Assembly (NCBI GenBank): GCA_003153035.1
Contig: PMBT01000014.1
Span: forward strand, 11,611-51,769
DNA from: Opitutia bacterium
Lineage (GTDB): Bacteria; Verrucomicrobiota; Verrucomicrobiia; Opitutales; Opitutaceae
Length of the DNA stretch: 40,159 bases
Direction: 5' to 3'
The position numbers and the translations under genes are program-made. Shown one piece after another: positions 1-7,892 of this stretch. A model generated the notes under the pieces. It was not told the origin of the DNA. It made no database searches and worked only from the letters and a program-made list of their open reading frames with translations. The first letter of the stretch is position 1; each line of letters begins with the position of its first letter.

Positions 1-195
1 AAGTTCACCACGCTCTTCGGGCTGCTCGCGGTGGAGATCGCGGTGAAGATGGCCGACAACGACCTCAAATATGTCATCGGCACCGCCATCCTGATCGTCG
101 GGCTGGTCTTCGTTTACCGCAGCTTCTACCGCATGCGCATTCCCGACGACCCGGCGGACGACGCTGCCGTCCGGGCGGAGATGCGGGACTTCTGA
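1..195 (+). CDS. C-terminal end of an unidentified membrane protein (partial)
   Basis: The open frame enters from outside the window and ends at a TGA. The 64 visible residues begin KFTTLFGLL and contain one clear hydrophobic membrane segment (VIGTAILIVGLVFVYRSFY) followed by a short acidic cytoplasmic tail (PDDPADDAAVRAEMRDF). That is the usual look of the last transmembrane helix and tail of a multi-pass permease or exporter. I do not recognise the family from this fragment. The VOC gene follows 37 bases downstream on the same strand, so co-transcription is possible. Confidence 0.6.
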   Translation, partial: KFTTLFGLLAVEIAVKMADNDLKYVIGTAILIVGLVFVYRSFYRMRIPDDPADDAAVRAEMRDF

Positions 196-232
196 GCAGC
201 CCCCGGCCGCCTTCCGCCGAATCCACCCGCCC

Positions 233-616
233 ATGCTCGGCTCCCGCCCAATCATTGGTTTTGTTGCGACGACGGACTTCGGCCGGGCCCGGGCCTTCTA
301 TGAGGCCATGCTGGGATTGCGCTTCATTGCGAACGACGGGTTCGCGCTGGTTTTTGAGAGCGGCGGCACGATGATCCGCGTTGTCAAGGTGGGCGGTTTT
401 GTGCCCGCGCCGTACACCATTCTTGGCTGGCAGGTGGCGGCGATGCCGGAAACGGTGACCGCGTTGTCGGAGCGTGGGGTCGTTTTCGAATGCTACCCTG
501 GGCTGGAGCAGGACAAGCTTGCCATCTGGACCGCTCCGGGGGGAGCCCAAGTGGCCTGGTTCAAGGACCCCGACGGGAATCTACTCTCGGTTTCATATCA
601 CGGTCCCGCCGCGTAA
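233..616 (+). CDS. VOC (glyoxalase/bleomycin resistance/dioxygenase) family protein
   Basis: This 127-residue protein has the layout of a single-domain vicinal-oxygen-chelate protein. It starts with IIGFVATTDFGRARAFYEAMLGLRF, the typical first beta-strand and helix. It ends with AWFKDPDGNLLSVSYH, the hallmark 'DPDGN' turn and the strand carrying the last metal-ligand position. Such proteins bind a divalent metal and act on small molecules, or sequester them. The substrate cannot be read from sequence. The length is normal for the family and the ATG start gives a sensible N-terminus. It is cytoplasmic, with no signal peptide. Confidence 0.85.
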   Translation: MLGSRPIIGFVATTDFGRARAFYEAMLGLRFIANDGFALVFESGGTMIRVVKVGGFVPAPYTILGWQVAAMPETVTALSERGVVFECYPGLEQDKLAIWTAPGGAQVAWFKDPDGNLLSVSYHGPAA

Positions 617-1202
617 AACTCATTTGCGCGGACCCTGCTGCGGTGTCCGGCAGAAGGCGCTGCCTGCGGCGCGCCCCGCCGAGCGGCTCCGTCAGCGCCG
701 TTTGGGGATTGGACAACGACAGCGCGTGCCCTCCAATTCCTACCGATTCTCAGCTAGGCTTTGGACGCTTCCTTGTTCAACAACCCAAACTTGTCCGCCT
801 TGGCGTCGGCAGAAAAGTGTCTGGTTGCCCTCGCCAACGTCCGGCCAAGACAAGCGGGCGATCAATGCTGCCGGCCTCCTGCTCTGCACGTCTGCACGGG
901 TGGCAGCAGTCCGCGGAGGTTGCGTCTTTCGAAATGCGCGCAGTGGAAACCAGCCCATCGCGTTGGCCTCGAGGGCGGGGTCCACCCGGGACTGCCCGGC
1001 CGGAAAAAAAGGCCAAGGGCGCCGACGAGTTCAGCGCCGAGCCCGTCACCGCGCGGTTCCTCTCGGCCACTGATGTCGGACCGAACGTACCGGAGCGCTG
1101 CGCGGCGGCCGTCGCGGTTCTGGGGCCAATCATCCCCCGAGGCTGCCGCCAGCCGTCTTGACATCGGCGGTGTGCGGTTTGAACCTCCGGCAGCAGCTTG
1201 TC
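617..1202. other. Non-coding stretch without recognisable features
   Basis: The track lists several overlapping ORFs here on both strands. None has plausible protein composition or a recognisable domain, and they run into each other and into the TPR gene in other frames. I see no clear hairpin, repeat or RNA gene. A TTGACA hexamer at 1158-1163 could be a -35 box for the TPR gene, but no convincing -10 box lies at the right distance. Confidence 0.4.
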
Positions 1203-2279
1203 ATGCGGAACATGGTTATGCTTTCCCGGTTCGGCGCGCTTTGTGTCGCCCTGTTGTTTCTCGGCGCCGGGCGCAGCGCGTTGCGGGCCCAACCGGCGGC
1301 TGACGTTCCGCCGCCCAAGTCCGCCAACCCTGAGGACCTCGGCCGCGACGAGTTACTGAAGTCCTACCTGCAACTACGGGAGCAATTGCACACGGCAGAG
1401 GTGGCCATCGTGAACAACCGCCTCGAGAGCGAGGCGACGGCCCGCTCCCAGGCCGCGGCCATCACGGAGAAGCTCGACGCGATCAAAGCGGATTTGGCCG
1501 CCGAGCGCGCGCGTCAGCAACTCGAAGCGTCGCGCGTGGCGGCGGAACGCGAGCGTCAGCAGGCCGAGGCGCAGCATTCGTATCACACGGTCCTCTATGT
1601 CGCGTCGGCAATCGGTGGCGTGGGCTTGCTGGCGATGCTCTTCACGACGCTGTTCCAGTGGCGGTCGGTCAGCCGCATCGCGGAAGTCACGGCCCTGCGC
1701 CTGCAGCTGCCGGACCAGGCCCGGCTGGGGTTTTCGCCCGACGACAACGGCGCTCCTTCGGGCGAGGCGGTGGCACTGTCCAACCAGCGTATGCTATCGG
1801 TGATCCGCCGGATGGAGCAGCGCATTTCCGAGCTCGAACACACCGCGGAGCCTCCGTTGCCGGCCGCATCAGCTGAGCCGGCGGGCGAAACTGATTTTCC
1901 CCAGCGCGCCGCCGCCGCTGACACCGCGGCCAACGATCAAGCCGCGCTGATCACCGCGTTACTGGGCAAGGGCTGGTCGTTATATAACCGGAACCGGGCC
2001 GCCGAGGCAGTGGCCTGCTATGATGAGATTCTGAAGCTCGACGGAAACCATCCCGAAGCGCTGGTCAAAAAGGGTGCGGCGCTGGAGCAGTTGAAGCAGG
2101 ATCATGAGGCCCTCCAGTGTTACGATCGCGCCATCAAGGCCGATCCAAGAATGGCCATCGCCTATCTTTCCAAGGGCAGGGTCTGCAACCGGCTGCAGCG
2201 CTACGACGAAGCGCTGGAATGCTATGAGCATGCCCTGCCGGCGCGAGCCGAGGAAAGTAAGTCGGCCGGCCACGCCTAA
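1203..2279 (+). CDS. TPR-containing membrane protein with coiled coil
   Basis: The track begins this frame at a TTG (1158). I prefer the ATG at 1203 because it starts directly on a signal-peptide-like stretch (MLSRFGALCVALLFLGAGRS). The product is about 358 residues. After the signal sequence comes a charged coiled coil (RSQAAAITEKLDAIKADLAA and on), then a membrane helix (VASAIGGVGLLAMLFTTLF), then a linker. The C-terminus carries two to three tetratricopeptide repeats (AVACYDEILKLDGNHPEAL, ALQCYDRAIKADPRMAIAY, ALECYEHALPA). This suggests an inner-membrane scaffold with cytoplasmic TPRs. No enzymatic function is visible. The stop codon lies inside the left arm of a 22-bp inverted repeat. Confidence 0.75.
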   Translation: MRNMVMLSRFGALCVALLFLGAGRSALRAQPAADVPPPKSANPEDLGRDELLKSYLQLREQLHTAEVAIVNNRLESEATARSQAAAITEKLDAIKADLAAERARQQLEASRVAAERERQQAEAQHSYHTVLYVASAIGGVGLLAMLFTTLFQWRSVSRIAEVTALRLQLPDQARLGFSPDDNGAPSGEAVALSNQRMLSVIRRMEQRISELEHTAEPPLPAASAEPAGETDFPQRAAAADTAANDQAALITALLGKGWSLYNRNRAAEAVACYDEILKLDGNHPEALVKKGAALEQLKQDHEALQCYDRAIKADPRMAIAYLSKGRVCNRLQRYDEALECYEHALPARAEESKSAGHA

Positions 2280-2622
2280 ACCGGACTCATGCAGTTGTCG
2301 GAGCGAGCCTGCTCGCGATGACGGAGCGAACATCGCCTGCGAGCAGGCGCCTGCATCGGCGGCGGGTCAGTTTATGTAGGTCGGACTTCATGCCCGACGC
2401 AATGCGCATCGACATCACGCTGTCGGGGATAAACCCCGACCTACCGGCACGGTCCAGTCCTGGCAAACTGACCCACTACCCCGACATCATTCACCGAACA
2501 GTTTGGGTGCTTGCGACCGATCGTACGGGCCGGGCCCGACCTTGGTCGGTGGCTCTTTCCTCGCAAGACAGCGCGGACACAAGGTCCGGCCCTACGTTCT
2601 ACTGCATGAGTCCGGTTTAGGC
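2274..2622. repeat. Nested inverted-repeat element (composite REP-like cluster)
   Basis: A perfect 22-bp inverted repeat (arms 2274-2295 and 2601-2622) bounds this 349-bp block. Inside are further nested pairs: gggtcagttt at 2364-2373 with aaactgaccc at 2465-2474, gtaggtcgg at 2376-2384 with ccgacctac at 2436-2444, and a 7-bp hairpin at 2422-2440. The left part (2289-2358) is a REP-like unit (ggagcgag....ctcgcgat) with a second copy at 4795. No ORF of substance lies inside. The left arm covers the TPR gene's stop codon. Confidence 0.8.
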
Positions 2623-2682
2623 CGTGTTTTCAAACTCCATGATTCAGACAGCTGTCAAAAAGCGAGCGTCTGACGACCCGCC

Positions 2683-4155
2683 CTAATTAGTGGCAAACCG
2701 TTCGCGTTCCAGGGACAACTGCTGTTTGGCCACATTAATCCGGGCCCCGATCAACTCGCGGTTCTCCTCGCCCTTGGCGGCCAGCTCCTTCTCCAGTTCC
2801 GCGATGCGCTTTTCGTAGGCGCTGATGCGCTCCTGCAGGGGGGTGTGCAACTGCTCCAGCCGCTGCTCCAATTCGTGCATCTCAGCCTCGGCTTTCTGCT
2901 GCACCGAGAGCAATTCCGCCCGCTGGCGGAACAGAGTCTGGAAAATCTTCTCACGCATCCAGCCGAGAGTCCCGGAGCGGATGGCGGCATGGGCCCGCTC
3001 AGCCTTCCCCTCGGCCAACAGGGCCCGGCTGCGCCACTCGTCTTCGCCTGCATCGCCCGGCAAGGCCTTCTGTTCCGATCCGGGCAGGGCCGGGTTCTCC
3101 AGCACCGGAAGCAGCATGGGGGCAGGACGGGTGCGCAGACGCCAGAAAATCAGGATGAGCGCGAGGCCCACGACTCCCAGACCCCCGGCGATCCACAGCG
3201 TCTGTTTTGCGATCTGGCCGGCGACGGACTGTTCCTGCTCGAGTTTGGTTTGCAGGGTGCCGATGAGGCTCTTTTCGCGCAGCACCGCCAGGGCGTTCAG
3301 CGCCTTGCGGTCAATCGTCTGTCCCTTGCGGACGATGACTTGCGCCGCTTCGTACGTGTCGTTCGCCGCGACCCCTTCCAATCGATGGTCGCGCAGAATT
3401 GCGGTCAGGCCCGCGTCGGAGTACGCGCTGACGCGGACGAACGACCCGGCGAACCTGCCCATCTGCTCCTGGCCGGCCGGAAAACGGGTTTCGACCAGGC
3501 GCCGCGCGCGCCAGAGGCTGATCACTTTTCCAGCCGACACCGTCACCCCGGTGTCTTCAAGTTCCAGTGCGGTCGGGCGCTCGCTGGCGCTCTTCACCGA
3601 AATCAGGCGCACGGACTGATTGGCGGGCAACTGACTCTCCGTCTTGTTGCCCACGACGGGCTGGGCCATCACCTCACGCAACGGCCGGAGCAGGCTTTCC
3701 ACAAAGGGTTGATCGCTCACTCCGAGGACCCAGAGGGGCGCCAGCTTGTCGATCGGCAGGTCTTGGGGGGACTCGCGGCCCATTGCCTGGATCACGCTCG
3801 TGCCTGCCGGCGTGTCCAAATCCGCCACGCTGGGGACGCGGCCGCGCACGGCCCCCTGCAGCGCGGCCATGAATTTCGTCCGGGCCGTGGCGATGCTTTG
3901 CCGCAAGTCCTGTTCCGCCTCATCCGCGCTCTGCGGCGTCCGGCGGACGATGAAGGGAACCTGCAGCGCCACCTTCTGTTTCAAGGCTTCCGTGGCGTCG
4001 GGATTCACCACGAGCAACCGGACGGGGGTGATGATATCTTCCCTGGCCACATCGCCCAACTTGTAATCGGGCAGGGCCGCGTGCGCAGAGTGGAGGGGCA
4101 GAACCAAGGCCGCGGCGAGCACGGTGATCGCGGTCCAGGCGCGGGGCGTAATCAT
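2683..4155 (-). CDS. Membrane protein with 7TMR-HDED-like periplasmic domain and C-terminal coiled coil, lacking an HD domain
   Basis: The ATG at 4155 is chosen because it begins a good signal sequence (MITPRAWTAITVLAAALVLP, then AHA). The track's longer start adds 66 arginine-rich residues. The product is 490 residues. After the signal, YKLGDVAREDIITPVRLLVV and later VRKGQTIDRKALNALAVLRE match the start and end of the extracellular HDED domain of PgpH-type c-di-AMP phosphodiesterases. One membrane helix follows (TLWIAGGLGVVGLALILIFW). In place of the seven-helix and HD hydrolase parts there is a cytoplasmic tail ending in a long coiled coil (about residues 410-490). The family call is from recalled motifs. 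The role is unknown; it may sense or scaffold. Confidence 0.65.
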   Translation of the reverse strand: MITPRAWTAITVLAAALVLPLHSAHAALPDYKLGDVAREDIITPVRLLVVNPDATEALKQKVALQVPFIVRRTPQSADEAEQDLRQSIATARTKFMAALQGAVRGRVPSVADLDTPAGTSVIQAMGRESPQDLPIDKLAPLWVLGVSDQPFVESLLRPLREVMAQPVVGNKTESQLPANQSVRLISVKSASERPTALELEDTGVTVSAGKVISLWRARRLVETRFPAGQEQMGRFAGSFVRVSAYSDAGLTAILRDHRLEGVAANDTYEAAQVIVRKGQTIDRKALNALAVLREKSLIGTLQTKLEQEQSVAGQIAKQTLWIAGGLGVVGLALILIFWRLRTRPAPMLLPVLENPALPGSEQKALPGDAGEDEWRSRALLAEGKAERAHAAIRSGTLGWMREKIFQTLFRQRAELLSVQQKAEAEMHELEQRLEQLHTPLQERISAYEKRIAELEKELAAKGEENRELIGARINVAKQQLSLERERFATN

Positions 4156-5009
4156 GGGACAGTTGATTGTTGGCCGACTGAAAAAAGATCGCCTTCCTGC
4201 GCCGAAGGTCACGCGTCGTTCGGCACCTGCCAGAAGCAGCATTTGCACGGTGCGATGGTGTTTGGCCGGATGAGGGAAGTCAAACATTCGGGGATTGGCC
4301 GCGTCCCTGGGGCGGTCCATTCGGCAGGCTCGGTTCAATGATGCTCGCTGCATGCAGATCAGACCCGTTCACCACGGCCCCGGCATCTGCTGACGGGAGG
4401 CTATCCAATCACTTCGTTGGGGAAGACACCAAAATGGTCAGGCCGTGCATTTCACCATTTCCTAGCTCTGCCGGCGCTAACCCAGCCGATTGAACGCTGG
4501 GGCGGAAGGCGGGGCGCGGTTTTGTGGGGCAGCGGGGCCCATGGCGCAGGCTCGGGGCCTCAGTCATCTCGGTTTTCCCGATAGCTTCTTCACGCAATGG
4601 TAGCGAAACGGGCTCTCTGCTGCCTCCGCGTTCTCATGTAAGGTTGGGTTTCTGATGATCGGTCATCGGCACGGTTTCTTTGGGTTTGGTTGCCAGGCGG
4701 GCCCATTCCACGGGCAACCTTCTCGGCGTTCATTTCGAACTATCCTGATACAACGCGGTGCATCACTCAGATCGATCCATTCTGCGACGGAGTAATGCAA
4801 TTGTAGGAGCGAGTTCACTCGCGATTCCACCGGGGATTTCGCCTGCAGGCAGGCTCCTCCAACGTCCATCAAACGGTTGAAAACAGCGCGAGCGAGATCG
4901 TGGTCCGATTGCATGGATCCCTCCGTGTCTCCGTGGTAACCAGCAATCCCCGGCAGACTTGCAGCCCGGTCCGGAGCCGATTGCTCCGACTGCAGCGGCC
5001 GGCCGGCCG
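4156..5009. other. Intergenic region with a REP-like unit
   Basis: No credible gene lies here; the 62- and 285-residue minus-strand ORFs in the track have poor composition or overlap the LysR gene in another frame. A short piece near 4923-4943 (ccctccgtgtctccgtggta) resembles the short-unit repeats found at 21.4 and 39.9 kb, but no partner arm was found. Confidence 0.5.
4795..4862. repeat. REP-like palindromic unit, copy 2
   Basis: The unit reads ATGCAATTGTAGGAGCGAG, then ACTCGCGAT, and after a spacer GCCTGCAGGCAGGCTCCT. It aligns base for base with the copy at 2289-2358 (shared ATGCA-n-TTGT-n-GGAGCGAG and CTCGCGAT blocks, and a similar second half). It lies 148 bases downstream of the lysR stop codon on that gene's strand. 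Confidence 0.7.
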
Positions 5010-5921
5010 CTACTTGAGTGTATCGTCGCACTGCCATTCGGGCCAGTTCTCGCGCACGTAGCGCTGCCCCTCCTCGATGATCGCTCGGATCAGCGGCGTG
5101 GGGGCGCCGCGCCAGAACGCCGCCACCTCGAGCGGAGCAAAGCCTTCCAGCGGCAGCACGCGAACGCCGGCGGGTTTTGCCGCGAGCGCGAACTGCACGC
5201 TCAAGCCGATCCCGTCGCCGTTCGCGACGTACCAGGTGATCATGTCCATCGAGCTGGCCTCGATCGCCGTCGGCCAGTCGACCTTGAGGCGCTGCAGACC
5301 CTTTTGAAAAAGCCGCGTGATGGGCTCGAAGGACGGCATGGTAATCAGGGGCTGCTTCATGGGCTTCTGGGCCCAGAGCTCGGCGGCGGACTTGAGTTTG
5401 GATTTTCGCGGCACCAGCAGGACGAGGGGCAGGCGCATCAACCGCAGGCAGCGGATCACCGGCTGGGGGCGGGATTCCATGGCGGTCACGGCCAGGTCGA
5501 TCTGTCGGTCCAGCACCCACGCCAGCAGCTCCGGATCGTAACCGGAACGCAGTGAGAGGCGGATCTGAGGGTGCTGGGCGCGCAAACGCTCGATCACGGC
5601 CGGCAGGTGATCGCGCAGCACAAACTCCGAGGCCCCGATCCGGATGGAAGGGACGGACGGTTTGTATTGTTTGCGCAGGCGCGCACCCACCGGAGCGAGA
5701 TTTTCGAAAAAAGGACGGACAAATGCGTAGAGCTCTTCGCCTGCAGGTGTCAGCCGGAACGGGCTGCGCTCAAACAGCCTGGTGCCGAGGTCCTCCTCGA
5801 GCAGCAGGATCTGGCTGCTGAGGGCCGGCTGCTGGATGCCATACGGCATGCGCTGGACCGCGCGGCTGATCCCGCCGCTCCGGGCCACATAATAGAACAG
5901 CTCCAGATGATGGATGTTCAC
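5010..5921 (-). CDS. LysR-family transcriptional regulator (paralogue 1)
   Basis: The 303-residue length is typical of LysR regulators. The N-terminal winged helix-turn-helix is clear: LELFYYVARSGGISRAV, QPALSSQILLLEEDLGTRLF and RLTPAGEEL. A type-2 periplasmic-binding-like effector domain follows from about residue 90. The start is a GTG. It is divergent from the tiny ORF/lipoprotein operon at 6147, and a LysR-type promoter element (6033-6099) lies between them. The protein is closely similar to the second LysR at 7893-8795 along its whole length, including the ends (CDDTLK and CDDTLE), so they are duplicates. It probably activates the shared promoters described below; its effector is unknown. 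Confidence 0.92.
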   Translation of the reverse strand: MNIHHLELFYYVARSGGISRAVQRMPYGIQQPALSSQILLLEEDLGTRLFERSPFRLTPAGEELYAFVRPFFENLAPVGARLRKQYKPSVPSIRIGASEFVLRDHLPAVIERLRAQHPQIRLSLRSGYDPELLAWVLDRQIDLAVTAMESRPQPVIRCLRLMRLPLVLLVPRKSKLKSAAELWAQKPMKQPLITMPSFEPITRLFQKGLQRLKVDWPTAIEASSMDMITWYVANGDGIGLSVQFALAAKPAGVRVLPLEGFAPLEVAAFWRGAPTPLIRAIIEEGQRYVRENWPEWQCDDTLK

Positions 5922-6032
5922 AGGGGTTGGACAGGATTAACGGCGCGGTTTTCCGATGGCAACGCCCTTCCGTGAGCCCACCAGCGGCCCCCTTTTCAGT
6001 TGAACCGTGGCCCGTCTCCAAGAACACGGGCC

Positions 6033-6099
6033 ATTGGCTGGCTCAATGGCTTCCGAGGAATTTATCAATTCACGGGCTTTCTCCAAAGTCGGGTATTCT
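6033..6099 (+). promoter_or_regulatory. LysR-type promoter element, copy 1
   Basis: ATTG-N7-CAAT at 6033-6047, inside the perfect dyad ccattggctggctcaatgg, is followed after 13 nt by TTTATCAATT (6061-6070). After another 23 nt comes TATTCT (6094-6099), a -10-like box. No TTGACA-like hexamer sits at -35, as expected for an activator-dependent promoter. The dyad centre is about 66 bases upstream of the predicted start near 6106. It faces the tiny ORF at 6147 and is divergent to lysR paralogue 1. Confidence 0.8.
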
Positions 6100-6146
6100 C
6101 GACGCGATCGCTTCAAGCACCGTCAACTCCTCGGTCTAATCTCGCC

Positions 6147-6290
6147 ATGGTCACCTGCGTCATTATCCTCGCGCTGCTTTCGCTGCTCACCGCCACTGAC
6201 CCCGCGCCCGGCGAGTCTCGGCCCAACGATGATATTCCTCGCCGCGGCGTCCGCGTAGCCATACCCACCATCCACGCACCAGCCCCATGA
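6147..6290 (+). CDS. Tiny membrane or secreted ORF overlapping a lipoprotein gene (copy 1)
   Basis: This 47-residue frame starts at an ATG about 41 bases after the predicted transcription start and begins MVTCVIILALLSLLTATDPA, one hydrophobic segment followed by a proline-rich tail. Its TGA overlaps the start of the next gene (ATGA at 6287-6290), a translational-coupling arrangement. A related frame at 15948-16097 has the same hydrophobic core and ATDPAPG motif and also overlaps a lipoprotein start by ATGA. That recurrence is the main reason to think it is translated. The track shows it only as the end of a longer frame from 6000 whose extra N-terminus is not credible. Confidence 0.6.
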   Translation: MVTCVIILALLSLLTATDPAPGESRPNDDIPRRGVRVAIPTIHAPAP

Positions 6291-7084
6291 ACCTCATGAC
6301 CCCCCGTGCTCATCCTGCGCCGCCTCTGGCGGTGGCCCACCTGCTGCTTGGCGCCAGCGTGTTTTTATCCGGCTGCGTCTCCACCAAGTACAAGATGGCG
6401 CCGGAAAATGCGCCTCCACCCAGGCTGCTCAATCTTGCTGCGGCGCAACCGCCGCTCAAGGTGGCGTTGAACATGGTCATCATCTACCGGGGTCCCGGAT
6501 CGTGGAAACGGGTGGCATTCTGGGACGAGTATGTTGTCACCATCTCCAATCAGGGCGACCGACCGCTGACCATCGCGTCCGCAGCGCTGACCGATTTCGC
6601 CGGCACCAGCCACGCTCCCGGCACCGACCTCTGGGCTTTAGAGAAGGAAAGTCAGACGCTGGAGCAGAAATACCGCGCCGCTGGCGTCGCCTTCCTGCGC
6701 GATGCCGGGGCGGGCGTGGTCATTGTGGGCGGCGTTGGGGGTGGTGCGGTGGCCGCCGCGGGCGGCGTGATGGCGGCAGGCGCCGGCGCGGCAGCCAGCG
6801 CGGCGGTCGGAGTCGCGCTGCCGATCTATTTTCTCGGTGTGTGGGCCGTCAACAGTGACAACAAGGCTGGCATCGCGGCCGAGTTCACCCGCCGGCGCCT
6901 GGCTCCGCCGCTGACGCTCGCACCCGGCGAGACGCGCATCGGCAGCCTTTTCTTCCCAATGACCCCCAGTCCCCGCGCGCTCACCTTGCGCTGGTTGAGC
7001 GGTCCGTCTGGAGATGAACTCACGCTCCCGCTCGATTTTCTGCAAGGACTGCACCTGAAGGCCCCGGCCTCGGCTGGCAAGTAA
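6287..7084 (+). CDS. Predicted lipoprotein, paralogous family member 1
   Basis: The 265-residue product has a signal peptide ending in FLSGC (Cys30), a good lipobox. The mature protein carries the family core: AAQPPLKVALNMVIIYRGPG, SWKRVAFWDEYVVTISNQGD, and PLTIASAALTD. A glycine/alanine-rich, membrane-helix-like segment follows (about residues 140-185), then a C-terminal domain with RRRLAPPLTLAPGE and SLFFPMTPSPRALTLRW. I do not recognise a named family. Paralogues are at 7121, 14936 and 16733. It is the second gene of the operon driven by promoter copy 1, translationally coupled to the tiny ORF. Probable location is the cell envelope, facing the periplasm; function unknown. Confidence 0.8.
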   Translation: MNLMTPRAHPAPPLAVAHLLLGASVFLSGCVSTKYKMAPENAPPPRLLNLAAAQPPLKVALNMVIIYRGPGSWKRVAFWDEYVVTISNQGDRPLTIASAALTDFAGTSHAPGTDLWALEKESQTLEQKYRAAGVAFLRDAGAGVVIVGGVGGGAVAAAGGVMAAGAGAAASAAVGVALPIYFLGVWAVNSDNKAGIAAEFTRRRLAPPLTLAPGETRIGSLFFPMTPSPRALTLRWLSGPSGDELTLPLDFLQGLHLKAPASAGK

Positions 7085-7120
7085 GGCGCCTGCTCTCAAC
7101 CTTTAGCCCAACGAAAGCAC

Positions 7121-7876
7121 ATGAGAACAACAACCCTCGTTGCCTTTTTGCTCAGCGCCGGCGCGCTGTTGTCCAGCGGCGCCTCCACCAATGACCAGAC
7201 GGCGCAAGGAGACACGCCTCCACTCGTGCCGGTCAATCTGGCCACTGTGCAACCTCCGGCGGCTATGGTGTTGCACACGATCATCACCTACGACAGTCCG
7301 GGCTCGTGGAAGCGGGAAGCTCTTTGGGATGAATATGTCGTCACCATCTCCAACCAGGGCGGCCAGCCCCTGACCATCGCCTCCGCGACGCTGACTGATT
7401 CTGCCGGCACCAGCCACGCCGCCGGCGTCGAGATGCAGACCTTGGAAAAGCGCAGCACAACTCTCGAGCAGAAATACCTCGCCACCGACCTGGCCTTCGC
7501 GCGCGATGCCGGACCGGCTGCGGTCACCGTGGGCGGCGGGGTTCGCCTCGTTGCTGCCACCGGTGGCGCTTTGGGCGATGGCATTGCCTTGGCAGTCGCA
7601 GCGGCTGTAGTCCCGGTACCGGCTTTTTACGTCAGGAAAATCGTCAGCCTCAACAAGGTCTATTTCGCGAGCGAGTTCGGGCAGCGTCGCCTCGCGCTGC
7701 CGCTGACCATCGCACCCGGGGGGGCGCGCGTCGGCAGCCTTTTCTTCCCGATGATCCCCAATCCCCGCGCACTTACCCTGCACTGGTTGAGCGGCACATC
7801 CGGCGGGGAACTCATGCTTCCGTTGGATTCCGTGCATGGACTCCACGTCAGGGCACCGGTGCCCGCCGGCAAATAA
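7121..7876 (+). CDS. Secreted protein, paralogous family member 2, lipobox cysteine lost
   Basis: This 251-residue paralogue of the upstream gene keeps the core (SWKREALWDEYVVTISNQGG, PLTIASATLTDSAGTSHAAG) and the C-terminal RRLALPLTIAPGG and SLFFPMIPNPRALTLHW blocks. Its signal peptide (MRTTTLVAFLLSAGALLSSG) has glycine (GGC, 7178-7180) where member 1 has the lipobox cysteine (TGC). It should therefore be secreted or membrane-anchored without lipidation. It lies 36 bases after member 1 on the same strand, probably in the same transcript, and converges on lysR paralogue 2. Function unknown. Confidence 0.78.
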   Translation: MRTTTLVAFLLSAGALLSSGASTNDQTAQGDTPPLVPVNLATVQPPAAMVLHTIITYDSPGSWKREALWDEYVVTISNQGGQPLTIASATLTDSAGTSHAAGVEMQTLEKRSTTLEQKYLATDLAFARDAGPAAVTVGGGVRLVAATGGALGDGIALAVAAAVVPVPAFYVRKIVSLNKVYFASEFGQRRLALPLTIAPGGARVGSLFFPMIPNPRALTLHWLSGTSGGELMLPLDSVHGLHVRAPVPAGK

Positions 7877-7892
7877 CACGCCTCGCCGTCCG

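Noticed and set aside
2274-2622. Rho-independent terminator for the TPR gene
   Set aside because: The arms of the perfect repeat are 305 bases apart and there is no U-tract, so it is treated as a repeat element.
2845-4341. 498-residue plus-strand ORF
   Set aside because: Antisense to the HDED-like gene; composition is glutamine/arginine/histidine-rich without domains.
4409-4597. 62-residue minus-strand ORF between the HDED-like gene and lysR 1
   Set aside because: No domain, no ribosome-binding site, proline/arginine-rich composition; not supported as a gene.
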